DNA of 64,000 nt from positions 336,016,302-336,080,301 of the forward strand of contig NC_081413.1 of NCBI RefSeq assembly GCF_030272615.1, in the 5' to 3' direction. The stretch comes from Cryptomeria japonica. Taxonomy: Eukaryota > Streptophyta > Pinopsida > Cupressales > Cupressaceae. Position numbers and translations under genes: made by a program. Positions 1 through 11,823 of this stretch are shown here, piece after piece. Positions within the stretch are counted from its first letter, which is position 1, and every line of letters starts with the position of its first letter. The notes beneath the pieces are model-generated. The model was not told where the DNA came from. It did no database searches and saw nothing but the letters and a program-made list of their open reading frames with translations.

Positions 1-125
1 ATATGAACCGAACTGGGCGTTTGTGACCATTTCCGAACTGTGTGTTAAAAAAAAATTTATTCATTTTTGAGCTGGGCGTTTGTTTTTGTATCGGGACTGT
101 GCGTATGTTTTTAAACTGTGGGTTT
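1..125. repeat. short degenerate tandem repeat at window edge
   Basis: The core GAACTGGGCGTTTGT recurs in altered forms (GAACTGTGTGTT, GAGCTGGGCGTTTGTT, GGACTGTGCGTATGTT, AAACTGTGGGTTT) at intervals of roughly 20-35 bases. Spacing is irregular because of A- and T-runs. The array probably continues left of the window. No coding signal is seen. Confidence 0.5.
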
Positions 126-365
126 GGGGTTGGAGGGCGGGGAGCGGAGCTCCACCCGCTCCTCCTCCCCTCCCCCGCACATCCCCCTTTTCCCCCGCTC
201 ACCCCCTTACCTCCGCTCGCCAAGCACAGTGCCCATGGCTCACGGCGGTGGCCGCAGGGGCCGTGGTGGCCGCAGGGCGCCGCGGCACCTGCGGGCACCA
301 CCGTGGCGCCGCCCGTGCTCCCCGCGCCTGCGGCTAGGGTTAGGGCACGGCCCGCCCTCGCCCCT
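126..365. other. GC-rich island in AT-rich DNA
   Basis: About 240 bases of strongly GC-rich sequence lie between AT-rich flanks, with runs of CCCC and GGCCGC-type repeats. The overlapping reading frames are low-complexity (Pro/Ala/Arg) and look like by-products of base composition. A CTAGGGTTAGGG stretch contains two telomere-like units, too few to mean a telomere. It may be the 5' leader or R-U5 part of a decayed LTR, or an isolated CpG-rich segment. Confidence 0.5.
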
Positions 366-1330
366 AATTTTTAAAATGTGTTTTTTGTTAAAAAGAAAAC
401 ATAGTTTTTAACATGGTTTTTTTTAATGTATTTTTTTTTTACCATTCAAAAAAAAAAAAAGAGCTTATAATATGTTAAATATTATTTTAATGTTAGGTGT
501 TAATTAGTTCTTAATTATGATTAAGGTTGCATTAATCTTGATTATGTTAATTAGATATTAATTAATTTTATAATGGAAGTTATAAGTTAACTATTATTCA
601 ATTTCATTTTATGGCTTATGCACTCCTTTTAATTAAGTTCTACAACTGTAATTTTGCAATTTAATATTGTCGAATATATTCTGATTGATCTTGGATTAAT
701 AAATCTAGATCTTACCTTCTAGCTGATTAGAGCATTTGGCTAATTGAGGTAGTATTGTTTTAAAAAAAAATAATAGAGAATAATATGTTACTGGAAAATC
801 GTTGAAATACGATGTAGTTACTAATTGATGATGTTAAATATTATCGTAGAACACATCATGTGAGTAATTGAGAAGTAAGTGAAATATTTATCGTTGGGTA
901 TTTGAATTTAAACGATATGCTTTGGAAATGATTATCTCCATTTAGATTCTCTTTCTGCATTTATATTTCCGTAATCCGTATAATGCATCTGGGCTTGAGA
1001 AATAATACGAAACTGTAGAGGTCGGTTTTAGACCAATATGTTAATGATGTTTTGTCGGAGATTAAATATCTTATTAAATAGATTAATGGTTGTCTGAGTT
1101 TTATTAATATGAATTTGGTTTAAAAACTCTTTATGGCTTTATATGTCTGTTCGATGCTTTGAACCTTCAAGAGTTAGAAAACCAAGAACAACCTATCCCT
1201 AGATGAGGTAGATACTGTAAGCTGATTTAGATCTTGTAGAAAACTTGATCGACTTGTAATGATTAAATCAATTTGAGGAAATATTGTCTTTTCTGATTAT
1301 TGCCTTGCGAGTTTAATTTCTGTATTCACC
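366..1330. other. AT-rich stretch without recognisable gene
   Basis: The sequence is rich in TTAATTA-type words with short A/T homopolymers. No long reading frame and no retrotransposon protein motif could be read on either strand. It is probably decayed LTR or spacer. Confidence 0.4.
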
Positions 1331-3057
1331 TTTAATTATGAAATGGCATGTTTTTCTTTGTTTAGTAGGACCCTGTCGTATGGATTGACTTGGGGTACCT
1401 GTTTCAATCCTCGATTCTGAGTTGACTGTTGTATTGTGGTAGTGTCGTTTTGATCATATCCTCCTTGTGTGTGAGTCGAATGATGATTGTGGTTGACCGT
1501 TGTTGGTCGGGTCTCTAGTTAGAGTACCATCAGTAAGTGATTACCCTTGAGTCGTGTTTGACCAGATGATTGTTTCTCTCTTCTTGAACTCCATTCGTCT
1601 GACCATGTGTATTCCTTGGTTTTGAGTTCGTCCGAGTATAGTCTAGTGTCGTATGGGAAAGTGGCTTTCGAATGGGGGCCGCGCCCAAAGTGGCTGCTGG
1701 GTAACCCGTCGAAAGTGAGTCTAATAAGTGATAACATTTAAGTAGATTAGAATGTAATCTCCAAGTAAGATTAATGTGCCTCACACATGGGACGAGTGAT
1801 ATCATAGATTCGACATGCTGTGAGAAGGCCTGAAATGGCAAACCATCTTCCTTGTCTTCACGAGAGGATGTGTGGGTCCACATAAGGCTTGGATGGGCCG
1901 GAAGCTCAGATTAGGTTGCCAGGGTGACCCAGTGTATGGGGCCGGGACCTATGAAGACTTGCCATGGTAACCATACCAGGTTGTGTGATGACACTTGTCC
2001 CTACGTTCGCTAGTGTGTTGTCGTTTTGTCCTGTTAGGAGTACCTTTGTGAGTCGTCCTTTTGTCTCTGCCCTTGTGAGTGTCGGTTTCATGTTAGACCT
2101 TGGGTGGTGATGGCTCAGTTTTATGGATGCTCTCATGGACCTCTTGTTTTAGCTTTGATTATGTTCAGCTGGATCCTGTTCTTTTCAAGGATCGTTTATG
2201 TATTAATTGTCCGATGCGGTCGTTTGTATATTGTTTATGTATCGCCTTGATGGCTGGATTGTATAGTGTAACCTCTTGTATTCTTAACTTTATTATTTAT
2301 CAGAGGGGTCTTGCAGTTGAGCAGACCTGGAGATGTAGCCCTTTAGGGGTGAACTCCGAGATCATTAAGGTGTTATGTGATGTATTCTCTTATGTTTCCT
2401 TTATTCAGCTTTATCATGTATGATTAACTTATGTTAGAATGGTTAAGTGGATAATTGGAATTAACTATAAATGCTTATATTCAGTTCTTTCTTGAATGCC
2501 ATGTTGATCGAATGCGTAAGTGGTTTAGATGAGATTTATCGTAGATGCTAGTATGCAATCATCTTTTAAAATGCAATAAGTTGGAATATGAAAGAATGTA
2601 AACTTAGAGTAATGAATTATACTCAGTTGTTGTTAAGAAATTAAGTATGCTTGAAAAGATCTCTTATGTTATGATGAAATTCTAGTGTGTTAAGATATTA
2701 GATGTATGGTTTGTAATTTTAAATGAAAAGCTTGAATGAAGATTATGAATGGATCTTAATGATGAATCTTCGCTTGTGATTTATATTTCCCTCTTTTGAA
2801 AGGAATTATCCTGATTATGAATTATCTCGTTATTAAGATATTCAGCTTTTGGATTAATTGTATGAGTTAAGTGAATTGTGAAATTTAAGTAATCTCGTTG
2901 GGAAACTCTTTAGGTGTTAGTTGATGTCTTCCGCTATGTAATCTGAATCTTTGTTATCTTGTTGCATCTTATGTGTTGTAACTTTAAAAAAAAAATTGCA
3001 CTCTATTCTTGTGTTATGGCTTAATCCCTTCGGGGTTTCCTGGCGGGGCATTACAAG
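1331..3057 (-). mobile_element. LTR-like sequence (solo or partial LTR)
   Basis: Read on the minus strand it begins at 3057 with TGTAATGCCCCGCCAGGAAA. This closely matches the start of the solo LTR at 20469 (TGCAATGTCCCGCCAAGAAA). It also contains a block near 1670-2000 (AATGGGGGCCGCGCCCAAAG followed by GTGATAACA) that recurs at about 8680-8960. The far end and a target duplication were not found, so the boundary at 1331 is approximate. Short ORFs inside have no recognisable protein and are taken as chance. Confidence 0.5.
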
Positions 3058-3281
3058 TCCAACTTATTGTCATCAAGTATTTGAATGATACCAGTTACAG
3101 TAAGTTGCTAAATATTATCCACAAAATCATGACATTTATTGGTGGAATGGCCATGGATTTGATGATACTTACAAAAAGAAGGATTGTGTTGATTTTTTTT
3201 ATGATTATTTCTTTGATATTTTAAAGGTAGGGTAATTAAGTTGGCTACAAGAAGCTCATACAAAATACTCTCTTGTTGTGA

Positions 3282-5588
3282 TTAGAATTTGTAAGAAGAC
3301 ATAGATGTATTAGACAATGAGGGAGGGGATATCGAAAAAGGATGACTTTGGAAACCTAGGCCTTCTTTGGAAAAGTGTGATGTAGATTTCTCATTACTAT
3401 CAAAATGTTGTTGTACACATCCTAAACCGTGTCCATTGTATCCATGTGTAGAATTAGATATATGTGTGGAAATATCTAGAGGAGAGGGTTCATTCTTAGT
3501 GTCAAAGTCTAAAGAGTCCCCATCATCATCAAGACATGTGTTGTAAGGAGAGGTGGGAATTGATTTTGAAGAAGATTGAATAGATGGCATACAAGGCTCC
3601 TTCAAGGCTTTGTTCTTAGATTGAGGGATCTTATACTTGTTGAAGGAAGGTGTAAATTCTAATGTACCCCAATTCCTTTCTAAAGAAGCATCATTGACAA
3701 GAGATTGTGTTATTGAAGGAATCATAGTATTAAAGGGAGAAATGCATCCTACTTCATCATGAACAAAATCATAAGGTTTAGGATCAGCCTTGATTGTGTG
3801 AAGTTCATTGTATATATGAATTTGATTGTGCAGTGGAGAGTAGAAGGGACTGCTTTCATAGCATGAATACATGATCTACCTAGAAGAATGATCTGATTTA
3901 TGAAAACCAGATTACAATACCTAGTGTGATACTTGCGGTATTGTAGATTTCAACACAAAAAAAAAAGAAATTGACAACAAGAAGATTGCAAACCAAAAAT
4001 TGTCTCCATTCTATTCAAAATTGGAGTTTATACAAGTCGAATGTATCCCAAGGGTCACACAAATCCCTTGGAATTTGAAATGAAGAGTCATCATAATGTT
4101 TATTACAATTAAACTATTAAAATTATCAAAATTATCAAAAAACTAAATATAAAATTTCAGTCCACTTTGAGAAGGCATAACTTTCTCATCCTAGCTCTGA
4201 ATTACAAACCGTTTGATGCGTTGGAAAGGTACTCAAATAATCTAGAACCAAATTTTGGAAACATCAATGATGTCTCATCGTGAACCATATTTGTCCAAAA
4301 ATGCACCGAAGACCCTCAAAATTGCAATTTACTAAAACATATAAAATTTTGGAAAAATTAGATTTCAATATTTTCCCAATTTAATCCTGATCAAAGAAGG
4401 CTATAATTAAGATGGTTGGGTATGAAATGAATATGAGTCGGTAAAGTCATGAGTCCTACTTTGATAGGCAATATGGCTATACCAAGTGACTCTCTAGGAA
4501 TATTACCAAGGCTATTAATACAAACAAGATAAGGACATATAGAAGAATAATCTCAATTAATCTTATCTAATAATTCAACAAAAAAAATATTAAGTGTTGA
4601 CCTATTATCAATTAAAGTACCTCGTATGTCTTATTCTTAAATGCGAGGAGTAGTGGTAAGGGGATCATCCCTATTTTTAACTTCTATAGAAGGCAATTCA
4701 TCTTGTGAGAATGCAATATCATTTGGTTTAGAAGAAGGATGAGGAACTACCTTCTGTAAAGCTTCTTGAATCAACCCATGGTATGAAGGTGAAGTTTCAA
4801 TAAAATCCCATAGGGAGATCTTACCTTAAGGTTTCAAGAAGGTTCTTAACATGTTTAGGTTCCTTACCAACATGTTTCTTAGGATGAGAGGGGGGGGAAG
4901 GAAGGGAAGTGAGAAGAGAATCAGGTCTTTCTTTTTGACACAAGAATTATATGTGTGATCTATTTTGGAACCATATTTTTGTTCTAGTTGTCTTTCTATA
5001 TCACCTCTTTTCACATATGTATTTTGCAATTTTTAGGATATTGGGAGGTTTCTTGGGCTTAGGATACCCATAACTAGAAACATGAATAGTATTGAGTTTA
5101 TTAGGTTCTTTTTTCTTCAAGGAAACATATTTAGAAGGGAGAGCATCAAGGAAATTGTTAATGATTTCATCCTCTTGCTTCAAGGTAACTTTATGGGTAA
5201 GACAAGCTTTAGAAGAAGGACAAACATAACACAATAATGCTTAATCTCTAGTGGGAAATTAATTGTAATAAAAAGAGGATATGATATTAATAGGAAAGGT
5301 AGCTACAATATCATTTGCTTGCACCAAATGATCCTAATGGGGGAGGTACAATTTAGGAGAAAGATGAACATCATTCTTCAAAGCTTCGTCCTTAGGAGGG
5401 AGATCTTTGAAACAAGTGTTCATAATCTCTTGTTGCACCAATGTGCCCTCATTAGCTGGACCAAATTTGGGAGAGGATAAATCATAGCTATGGATGAAAT
5501 GAATAGCTAAATTGTCATCACATGCATAAAAGGGAACATCATCAAAATAGAAAAAGAAGATAACAGCTCCATATGTAATTATGATCAA
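3282..5588 (-). pseudogene. decayed Ty3/gypsy gag-protease region, probably Tat/Ogre-like
   Basis: Three kinds of evidence are read on the minus strand through many stops. Near 4400-4620 is an aspartic-protease-like stretch, GTLIDNRSTLNIF, followed by a segment ending NHLNYSLL. In intact relatives this is a D-G-[GS]-S protease core and the stretch before LLGRPW. At 3872-3750 the longest open piece continues with LHNQIHIYNELHTIKADP, which resembles the protease/RT spacer after the PW-I-H motif of Tat-lineage elements. Upstream pieces at 4826-5234 and 5334-5588 are Lys/Pro-rich and unassigned. No reverse transcriptase follows, so either pol was deleted or the element never carried it. The lineage is inferred from motif resemblance only. 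Confidence 0.5.
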
Positions 5589-5589
5589 A

Positions 5590-6214
5590 CAAGGTACTTA
5601 TAAGCCATAAAAGATGTAACCAAAGAAATTTCAACTCAATGTATGCATTGAAATTATGAAAAATCATATTTGAAATCAGAAAAATACACAAATGTAAGAA
5701 GAGTCAGGCTCACCAAAATGTATAATATCAAAATGAAATTAGGTAACATGAGGACCAAGATCCACTTTCACACTAACATTGGAATACGAAATCACTTAGA
5801 TGAGTGATCATATTTTACTAAATCTTGTAATTGAGAGTCAAATGATCCTTCTAGGGTTATGTTCCTTCACTGCTATGGAAAGTGAATTAACTATGGAGAT
5901 ATGTTGAAGTGTTGCAAAACTATAGCTAAGGTATTAAGAAAATAAACACATAAGTTGTTGTAAATGAATAAAAAATGTTGTAATAGTCACAAAACTAAGC
6001 AGGGAAATTGATCATGCACTTGTGACTAAAATTTGATATTGATCTGGCAAGACCAAGGCACCATAACACCTTGGTCTTATAATGTTGAGTTGTTGTCAGA
6101 GAAACTGTAACTTAAATCAAACTAGAAGTCAACTATGAAATTTATTGAAAAATGTTGAGGACCAGGACAACCTAGCACCTTGGTCTTGGGACAGGGGCAC
6201 CCCATGATGAATAA
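5590..6214. other. no gene seen; repeat-derived spacer
   Basis: AT-rich sequence with no convincing reading frame. Two related phrases, GACCAAGGCACCATAACACCTTGGTCTT near 6050 and GACCAGGACAACCTAGCACCTTGGTCTTG near 6165, form a short inexact direct repeat about 115 bases apart, each with a small inverted CCAAGG/CCTTGG pair. Confidence 0.35.
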
Positions 6215-6425
6215 ATGATGAGCAGTTAGTACCAAACCGGTACTAAGAGGGGAGGGTGAATCAGTACAGACAAAAATCACATTTACTTAAACCGATTTTG
6301 ACTAAAAACTTTGAACTTGATTGGCAAGAAATAACACCGGTCTAAACCAGATTACTCCCAGTTAAACTCAATAAGAATGTGAAAGACATAAACCGGTAGC
6401 TCTTAACTTTCCACACAATCTAACA
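6215..6425 (-). mobile_element. copia LTR fragment
   Basis: The phrase AAGAGGGGAGGGTGAATCAG near 6240 matches the phrase AGAGGGGGGTGAATCAG found just inside both LTRs of the copia element at 34526 and 45905. Here it lies at the 3' side of a minus-strand reverse-transcriptase fragment. The LTR is cut short after about 200 bases and runs directly into RT coding sequence, so RNase H, the polypurine tract and most of the LTR are missing. The left limit near 6215 is estimated. Confidence 0.5.
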
Positions 6426-6427
6426 TC

Positions 6428-7375
6428 TTATTTCCATTTCACCCATATGCCTAGTTTGGTTACCGATTTGCTATCCTCCATTTGAAATTTCTTCAACATG
6501 TCCTTCGCATACTTGGTTTGGGAGATGAAAATTCCTTTCTCCTTCTGTGAGATCTGCAAACCAAGAAAATAGGACAACTCACCTAGCATGGACATTTCAA
6601 ACTTTGTCTTCATTTGATCTACAAATTCTTTGCACATGATGTCCTTCTCTCCACCAAAGATAATATCATCCACATATAAAACAACTATAATCATGTGATC
6701 TCCATTTATCTTGACATACAAGTTTATGTCTGCATTCCCTTTCCAAAATCCTTGCTCTTTCAAGTATTTGTCTAATCGGGAATACCATGCTCTAGGAGCT
6801 TGCTTCAAGCCATATAGGGCTTTCTTCAATTGGCATACAAAAATATCATCTTCATGCAACAAATACCCTTATTGATGTTCCATATACACCTCTTCTTCAA
6901 GATTGTCATTGAGAAAAGCAGATTTCATAGCCATCTGATATACTTTATATCCCTTGTAGGCTAAGAAAGCTAATAATATTCTTATTGCCTCTAACCTAGC
7001 AACCGGTGCAAAGTTTTCTTCAAAATCAATACCTTCCAATTGAGCATACTCTTTACAAACTAACCTTTCTTTATGCCAGACTATCTTACCTTCTTCATTC
7101 ATATTGTTCCGATAGACCCATTTGGTACCTATGACATTCTTCTCTGCTGGTCTAGGAACAAGTTCCCAAGTCTCATTTTTCTCAATGTGTCTCAATTTTT
7201 CATCCATGGCATCTACCCACTTCTCACTTTTTCTAGAATCATCAAACGTTTTGGGCTCTATTTTAGTCATGAGACGGAAATTTACCTGCTCACCTTCCCA
7301 GGCTAATATCCTTTTGGTCTGCACACCTTCATTCCTATCTCCTATGATCTGTTCTCCCGGATGATTCTTCTGCAT
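6428..7375 (-). pseudogene. Ty1/copia reverse transcriptase fragment
   Basis: Two in-frame open pieces (6869-7375, then 6428-6862) are separated by a single TAA codon. The first has the copia RT N-terminal block: [49 protein letters not shown]. The second has [18 protein letters not shown], the catalytic YVDDIIFG, FEMSMLGELSYFLGLQI and the ISQTKYAKDMLKKFQM segment. It stops right after the RT core, without RNase H. In the family this domain copies element RNA into DNA. The stop, the missing domains and the abrupt junction with LTR sequence show that this copy is dead. Identification as copia RT is very secure. Confidence 0.92.
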
Positions 7376-8640
7376 ATACTAGTTGGGGATTTTGTTTGGT
7401 GTATCTTCTACCAGTCCATTGTCAAATTTTTCTTCAATTTCAACACTTTTAGATGCACTCAGCTTTCAAAGCATAATTTCTCCATACAGGACCGTACCAA
7501 CTGCTGCAACAGAGGCAAAACTGTTAAACATTGGAAATGAGGTTATATTTTATGGCTTATCACTTCCAAATTATACCAACCAACCCTTGGTCGATGAAGA
7601 TAGGTATTTATATGTTTTTAACAATACCTCCAATGTTTACAAACAAATTTTTGAATTGTAATCAACAAACCATGACTTGTTTCAATATTTACAATAAAAG
7701 TTGCTTGACAACTTTTTCATCTTTTGAGCAACTTTTGTCAAATGACTTCCAAGACTCCTACTTGACACAACCGAATTAAGAATGGCCTAAAAGGCCTTAT
7801 TAAATGATCAAGACATGAATGCAAAGTGTTTTTCACAAAATAGCCTCATTGAGGCATGAATTACACTAGGTGCCCTACACCAAAAACCCTCTTGGCAAAA
7901 TTTGAATGATTTGATATTGGGAGTTTGGATGCTTGAAAATTTGTCGATAGAAGCTTGATGTTTTGGATTGGATCATCCCTTTGTGCATTCATAAATTCAT
8001 GTGCTATCTTGGAGTGGTTGCTCCTCTTTTCCATTTTCAAGGTTTTGCAATTAGAAGGTGAGTTTTATTGATTTGCCCCTCAATTATTAATCTTTTTGTT
8101 TAATTATTTTTGTTGGGAGTTTGAAATGGAATTTAGACTCTTTCCACATTTGGAATTTTGTATTTTCATTAAGTTTTAAATTTCTTGTTACAAAATTTGA
8201 AAACCATGCTTTTACAAAAAGAAATTCTACCCAATTTTTTGTGGATGCACGAAATGTCAATTTTATTTTAGAAATGTAATCTTGTTTACCCATGGGTCAA
8301 TGGGTTTTGATATAATTTCAATTGGCCAAGTTTGAAAATTACAGTTCTTGGAGGTCCATCAATGCTAGATGACCTCCAAGACCAGTTATTGGGGTTTTTA
8401 AACATTTTCTTAAAAAGTGAATTTGATGTTAAAGCTATATTATTATTATGTGGAGTTCTTGCATTATTTAAGTAAATTTTATTTTGGGATCAAATGGGAT
8501 CTATTTCCATGCCATTATGACCGTATGAGTAAATTGAATCCATATGTAAATGCATTATTTTATGAGATCTTTGTGTTGGATTTTTCGTCTTGGAATTGGG
8601 ATGCATTGTTCCTCATTGATAAATGAGATGAAGTAGGGTG
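7376..8640. other. no gene seen; AT-rich spacer
   Basis: The first ~120 bases may still be decayed copia pol upstream of the RT fragment. The rest is AT-rich with no protein motif. Short frames (for example 7383-7661 plus, 8087-8293 minus) have biased composition and no recognisable domain. Confidence 0.4.
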
Positions 8641-9048
8641 AGGGTAGTTAGAGTCAATAAAAAGAGTCTTTCTCAATGGGGGTCGAAGCCCAAAGTGGCC
8701 CCCAAGGTAACTCATTGATAGTTGGATTAATTAGTGATAACATGAATAAAACAATGGGGTAAAACAATAAAAATATAATTGGATGCCCCTTGCATTCCAC
8801 GAGTGCTTGTAATGGCTACAAACGTATTGGGAAGGCCTGGTCATCAGTGGGGTGTTGATCAGGAAAGATTGAGTCTCCCTATCTTCACGAAGGGACTATT
8901 CAGTTCTACATGAGTCATCCATTTGAGCTATGTGATGACAATCTTTTTTATTGGTCTCTATTATTTAACCCCATGTAAATTGAGTAGTGACCCTTGGAGG
9001 AATCATAACTTGTTATCATCCCTATCCTTGATTAAATACATTAGATTA
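8641..9048 (+). repeat. LTR-family block shared with 1670-2000
   Basis: AATGGGGGTCGAAGCCCAAA, then GTGGCCCCCAAGGTAACTC, ATTAGTGATAACATG, GGGAAGGCCTGG and TCTTCACGAAGGGACT. The same phrases, in the same order and with small changes, occur at about 1670-1870. A TGTGATGACA phrase follows at each locus. This is a diverged second copy of one LTR family, cut at its right end by the chromovirus that begins at 9049. Confidence 0.55.
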
Positions 9049-10546
9049 TGATGCAGAGGCCTACCCAAACTCCTAATGACAAGCCCAAACAAGGCTAGGC
9101 TAGTGACCCCCTAACTACTCACAAGGGTCCTGCAAGGAAGGACTCTACACCTTGGATGAAACTACACACACATTCACTAAGCTTAGACCTACTCAAGATG
9201 AGTAAAAGGCTTCAACTCCTCAAACATGCTTTACCGGTGACCCCTACTCCTTGGGATTTTGAAGTTGGCCAATACATGTCATCTAAGGACTCTTTCAAAC
9301 ACTGGTTTTTGTTTAGGGCATCAATTCCTTATACCTCCTTTGTAAACCTAACCCCTCAGCTTGTAGCCCTATTTGGTGATAGAATGGACCTTAACTTAAA
9401 AATGTTTCACATACCCATACAAAAAATTACTATTCAGACACCCTTTTGGAAGTTGTACTGATCCCCAAAATGGTTTGGACAAGTGTGCAAATACAAGGTA
9501 TGTTCCCTTCAGAGGCTAAGAGACCTAATAGGGGCAATTAGCCCTATTTTCCAAAGCAACTACCTTTACCGGTACACCAAATGAAAAATAAACATTATGA
9601 AAATGTGGGGGATAGTGAGAAACCTCTAATTCCAAGGTTGCACACCTGGAATCCACCACTAAGACAACTTATGATGATTGTCCTAAATTGTGTCTTAGGT
9701 AGTCACATAGAGATGCCTACCTAATCTTGCTCCTTTCTCCACACAACAAAGTTTCCCCTCCAACAAACCATGAAAACACTAAAATAAAGTGTCGTATCAT
9801 GCATCCCTCCAAAGGAAGAGTCTTCTAATGGACTGGAGTGCAAGATAAGGCCATTTTTGTTCAAAACCCTCTCCAAACCCTCAATTTATGGGTTACAGTC
9901 AGAAGAATGGAGGGTTCTCTCTACTCCAGAATAGTTAAGACCTCAGACCTCCACCAAAAGAAATATATTTCATCTCTCTATCTACGCCATGGAGGTTTGG
10001 ACTCAAATCAATCCATACAGGCACATGCAACTCCTGCAAACTCAGAATTTCTGGGAAAACTATAGTATTGTGTGTTTTATTGCTTCATAAACTCCAATTA
10101 CAACAGCAGCCACCTTGGGAATCATGTCCACAAGGCTTATACAACTCTCCAATGATTTCCCACTGAAGTTGGAGTAGGTTGGAGCCGTTGAAAGGCTTCC
10201 CCCAACCAATTTTCAAAAGTTGCACTTTTGCACTCAAAAGTTGCTTTTTTGCAATTTTGCACAAAAAGTTGTCATACTCCCTAAGGTTGGAATCCACATA
10301 CATGGGTCAACCAAAAACACATTAAAATTTTCTAAAACCCTATCAAACACAAATCTAAACCATCTAATACCCCTATTGGCAACATTGTCCAAATTGGCTT
10401 ATCAAATTGCCTATTAGGTAACATGGGCTTACATGGTGGGGTTTATTTGCATACATGAAACACAAGACACTCTAAAAACACCCTACTGATCCTAGTCTTC
10501 ATCCTTGGGGTCATGAATATCTTTTTGATGCGGTTATCATGCACCA
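9049..10546 (-). repeat. 3' LTR of the chromovirus
   Basis: This 1498-base direct repeat of 15241-16741 begins TGATGCAGAGGCCTACCCAA on the plus strand and ends CATGCACCA. The two copies align end to end with scattered substitutions and small indels, so they have diverged for some time since insertion. The short ORFs 9156-9461 and 9838-10065 lie within the repeat and are not genes; the second has an almost identical twin at 16032-16259 in the other LTR. Confidence 0.92.
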
Positions 10547-10992
10547 TACTCCCTGGGAGAAGAGATCTCAAGCCCACTTGAGATTAGAGTTTGTAAATCT
10601 GCACCATGATTGGATACTTGCTCACTAGTCATCCAAACTGCCTCAGAGTCTAGTTTGTCCTGCCAAGCCACCAAGTACTCAATGTACTCCTTGTCCCTTG
10701 TCTTCTTTGTGACTCTAGTTTCTAACACTTTTCTCAACTGAGGTGATTCCTCCCTTGGAATGTCATTGTCTTTTGCAACTTGCATTGGTTCTTCTTCTTC
10801 ATTCCCATCACCTTTGAAAAGTGTAAGATCACACACATTAAAAATGGGTGATAATCCTAGATTAGGAGGAAGTTGGATCTCATAGGCATTTTGTCCACAC
10901 TTTTTCAATATCTGACATGGTCCAATCTTCCTCTGCATGAGTTTGGTGTATTTGCCTTTTGGGAGTCTCTCCTTAAAATGTACCCATACCAA
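10537..10992 (-). pseudogene. chromodomain end of gypsy polyprotein
   Basis: The open piece of 151 residues starts VWVHFKERLPKGKYTKL, the post-integrase block with the GPCQIL segment. It continues through IQLPPNLGLSPIFNVCDL to a C-terminal YIEYLVAWQDKLDSEAVWM. That last stretch fits the chromodomain core, where aromatic residues and the W-[KQ] segment normally bind methylated histone tails. In chromoviruses this domain steers integration toward heterochromatin. It sits at the extreme C-terminus just before the LTR, as expected. The piece itself is uninterrupted, but it is separated from integrase by several stops. Confidence 0.82.
10547..10562 (-). other. polypurine tract of the chromovirus
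   Basis: Minus strand CTTCTCCCAGGGAGTA lies directly against the 3' LTR start TGGTGC. The purine run GGGAG before TG fits a plus-strand primer, although the tract overlaps the end of the pol reading frame and is short. Confidence 0.55.
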
Positions 10993-10999
10993 ATCCCCA

Positions 11000-11823
11000 A
11001 CATTAAACTATACATCTCTCTTCTTCTTATCAGCATCAGCCTTATACTTCACTGCAGATTGTTGGTGATGAGACTTGACTTGGTCATGCACCTCTTTAAT
11101 GGTTGATGCAAAAGCTTCACCATCTGCACTAATGGGCTCTTCCTTGGGTAACTCTCTTAACTCCAACACTCCCCTTGGGTGGATGCCATATACAATCTGA
11201 AAAGGAGACTTCCTGGTACTCCTATTTATGGTGTCATTGTATGAGAATTTTGTCTATGACCAAATGTTGTCCCACTTCTCTCCAGGTTGCCTTGTCAAAC
11301 ACCTTAATAGGTTTCCAAATGACCTATTGACAACTTCAGTCTACCCATTCATTTGAGGATGATAGGCTGGTGAAAAAGCTAGGTTAGTCCCCAACTTCTT
11401 CCAAAGGGTCCTCCAAAAGTGACCTATGAACTTCACATCTCTGTCTAAAACAATGTTTAGGGGCAATCCATGTATCCAGACTATCTCTTTGAAGAATAGG
11501 TCTGCAACATATGATGCATCACAAGAGGTCTTACATGGAAAGAAATGAGCCATTTTACTCAACCTGTCCACCACTACAAAGACACGGTCAAATCCTCTCC
11601 TTGTCCTAAGTAGACCCAACACAAAGTCCATACTTATGCTCTCCCATGACCTAGAAGGAATGGGTAAGGGATGATACAAACTTGCATTCATAGACTTCCC
11701 CTTGGCTTTCTGACATATGACACATGTCTCCACAAACTTCCTTACATCTGCCTGCAATTTAGGCCAAAAATAATGTCTCTTCACAAGGTCTAGGGTCCAA
11801 AATGACCTGCCATAGCTCCACAA
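11000..11823 (-). pseudogene. gypsy integrase
   Basis: The open piece 11341-11823 carries the zinc-binding end (CVICQKAKG), the first catalytic Asp in WESISMDFVLGL, the second in GLPLNIVLDRDVKFIGHFW, and the block LAFSPAYHPQMNG. The codon after that Gly is TAG where relatives have Gln. The conserved Thr-Glu, including the third catalytic residue, follows the stop. Reading past it gives VVNRSFGNLLR, KWDNIW, a second stop, and SPFQIVYGIHPRG, the usual continuation to about 11000. Integrase inserts element DNA into the host chromosome; this copy cannot be made in one piece. Confidence 0.88.

Noticed and set aside
330-345. telomere-like repeat, possible interstitial telomere
   Set aside because: Only two TAGGG units are present; this occurs by chance and in many plant promoters.
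42-411. three overlapping frames in the GC-rich island
   Set aside because: Pro/Ala/Arg-rich translations in several frames at once are typical of GC-rich non-coding DNA.
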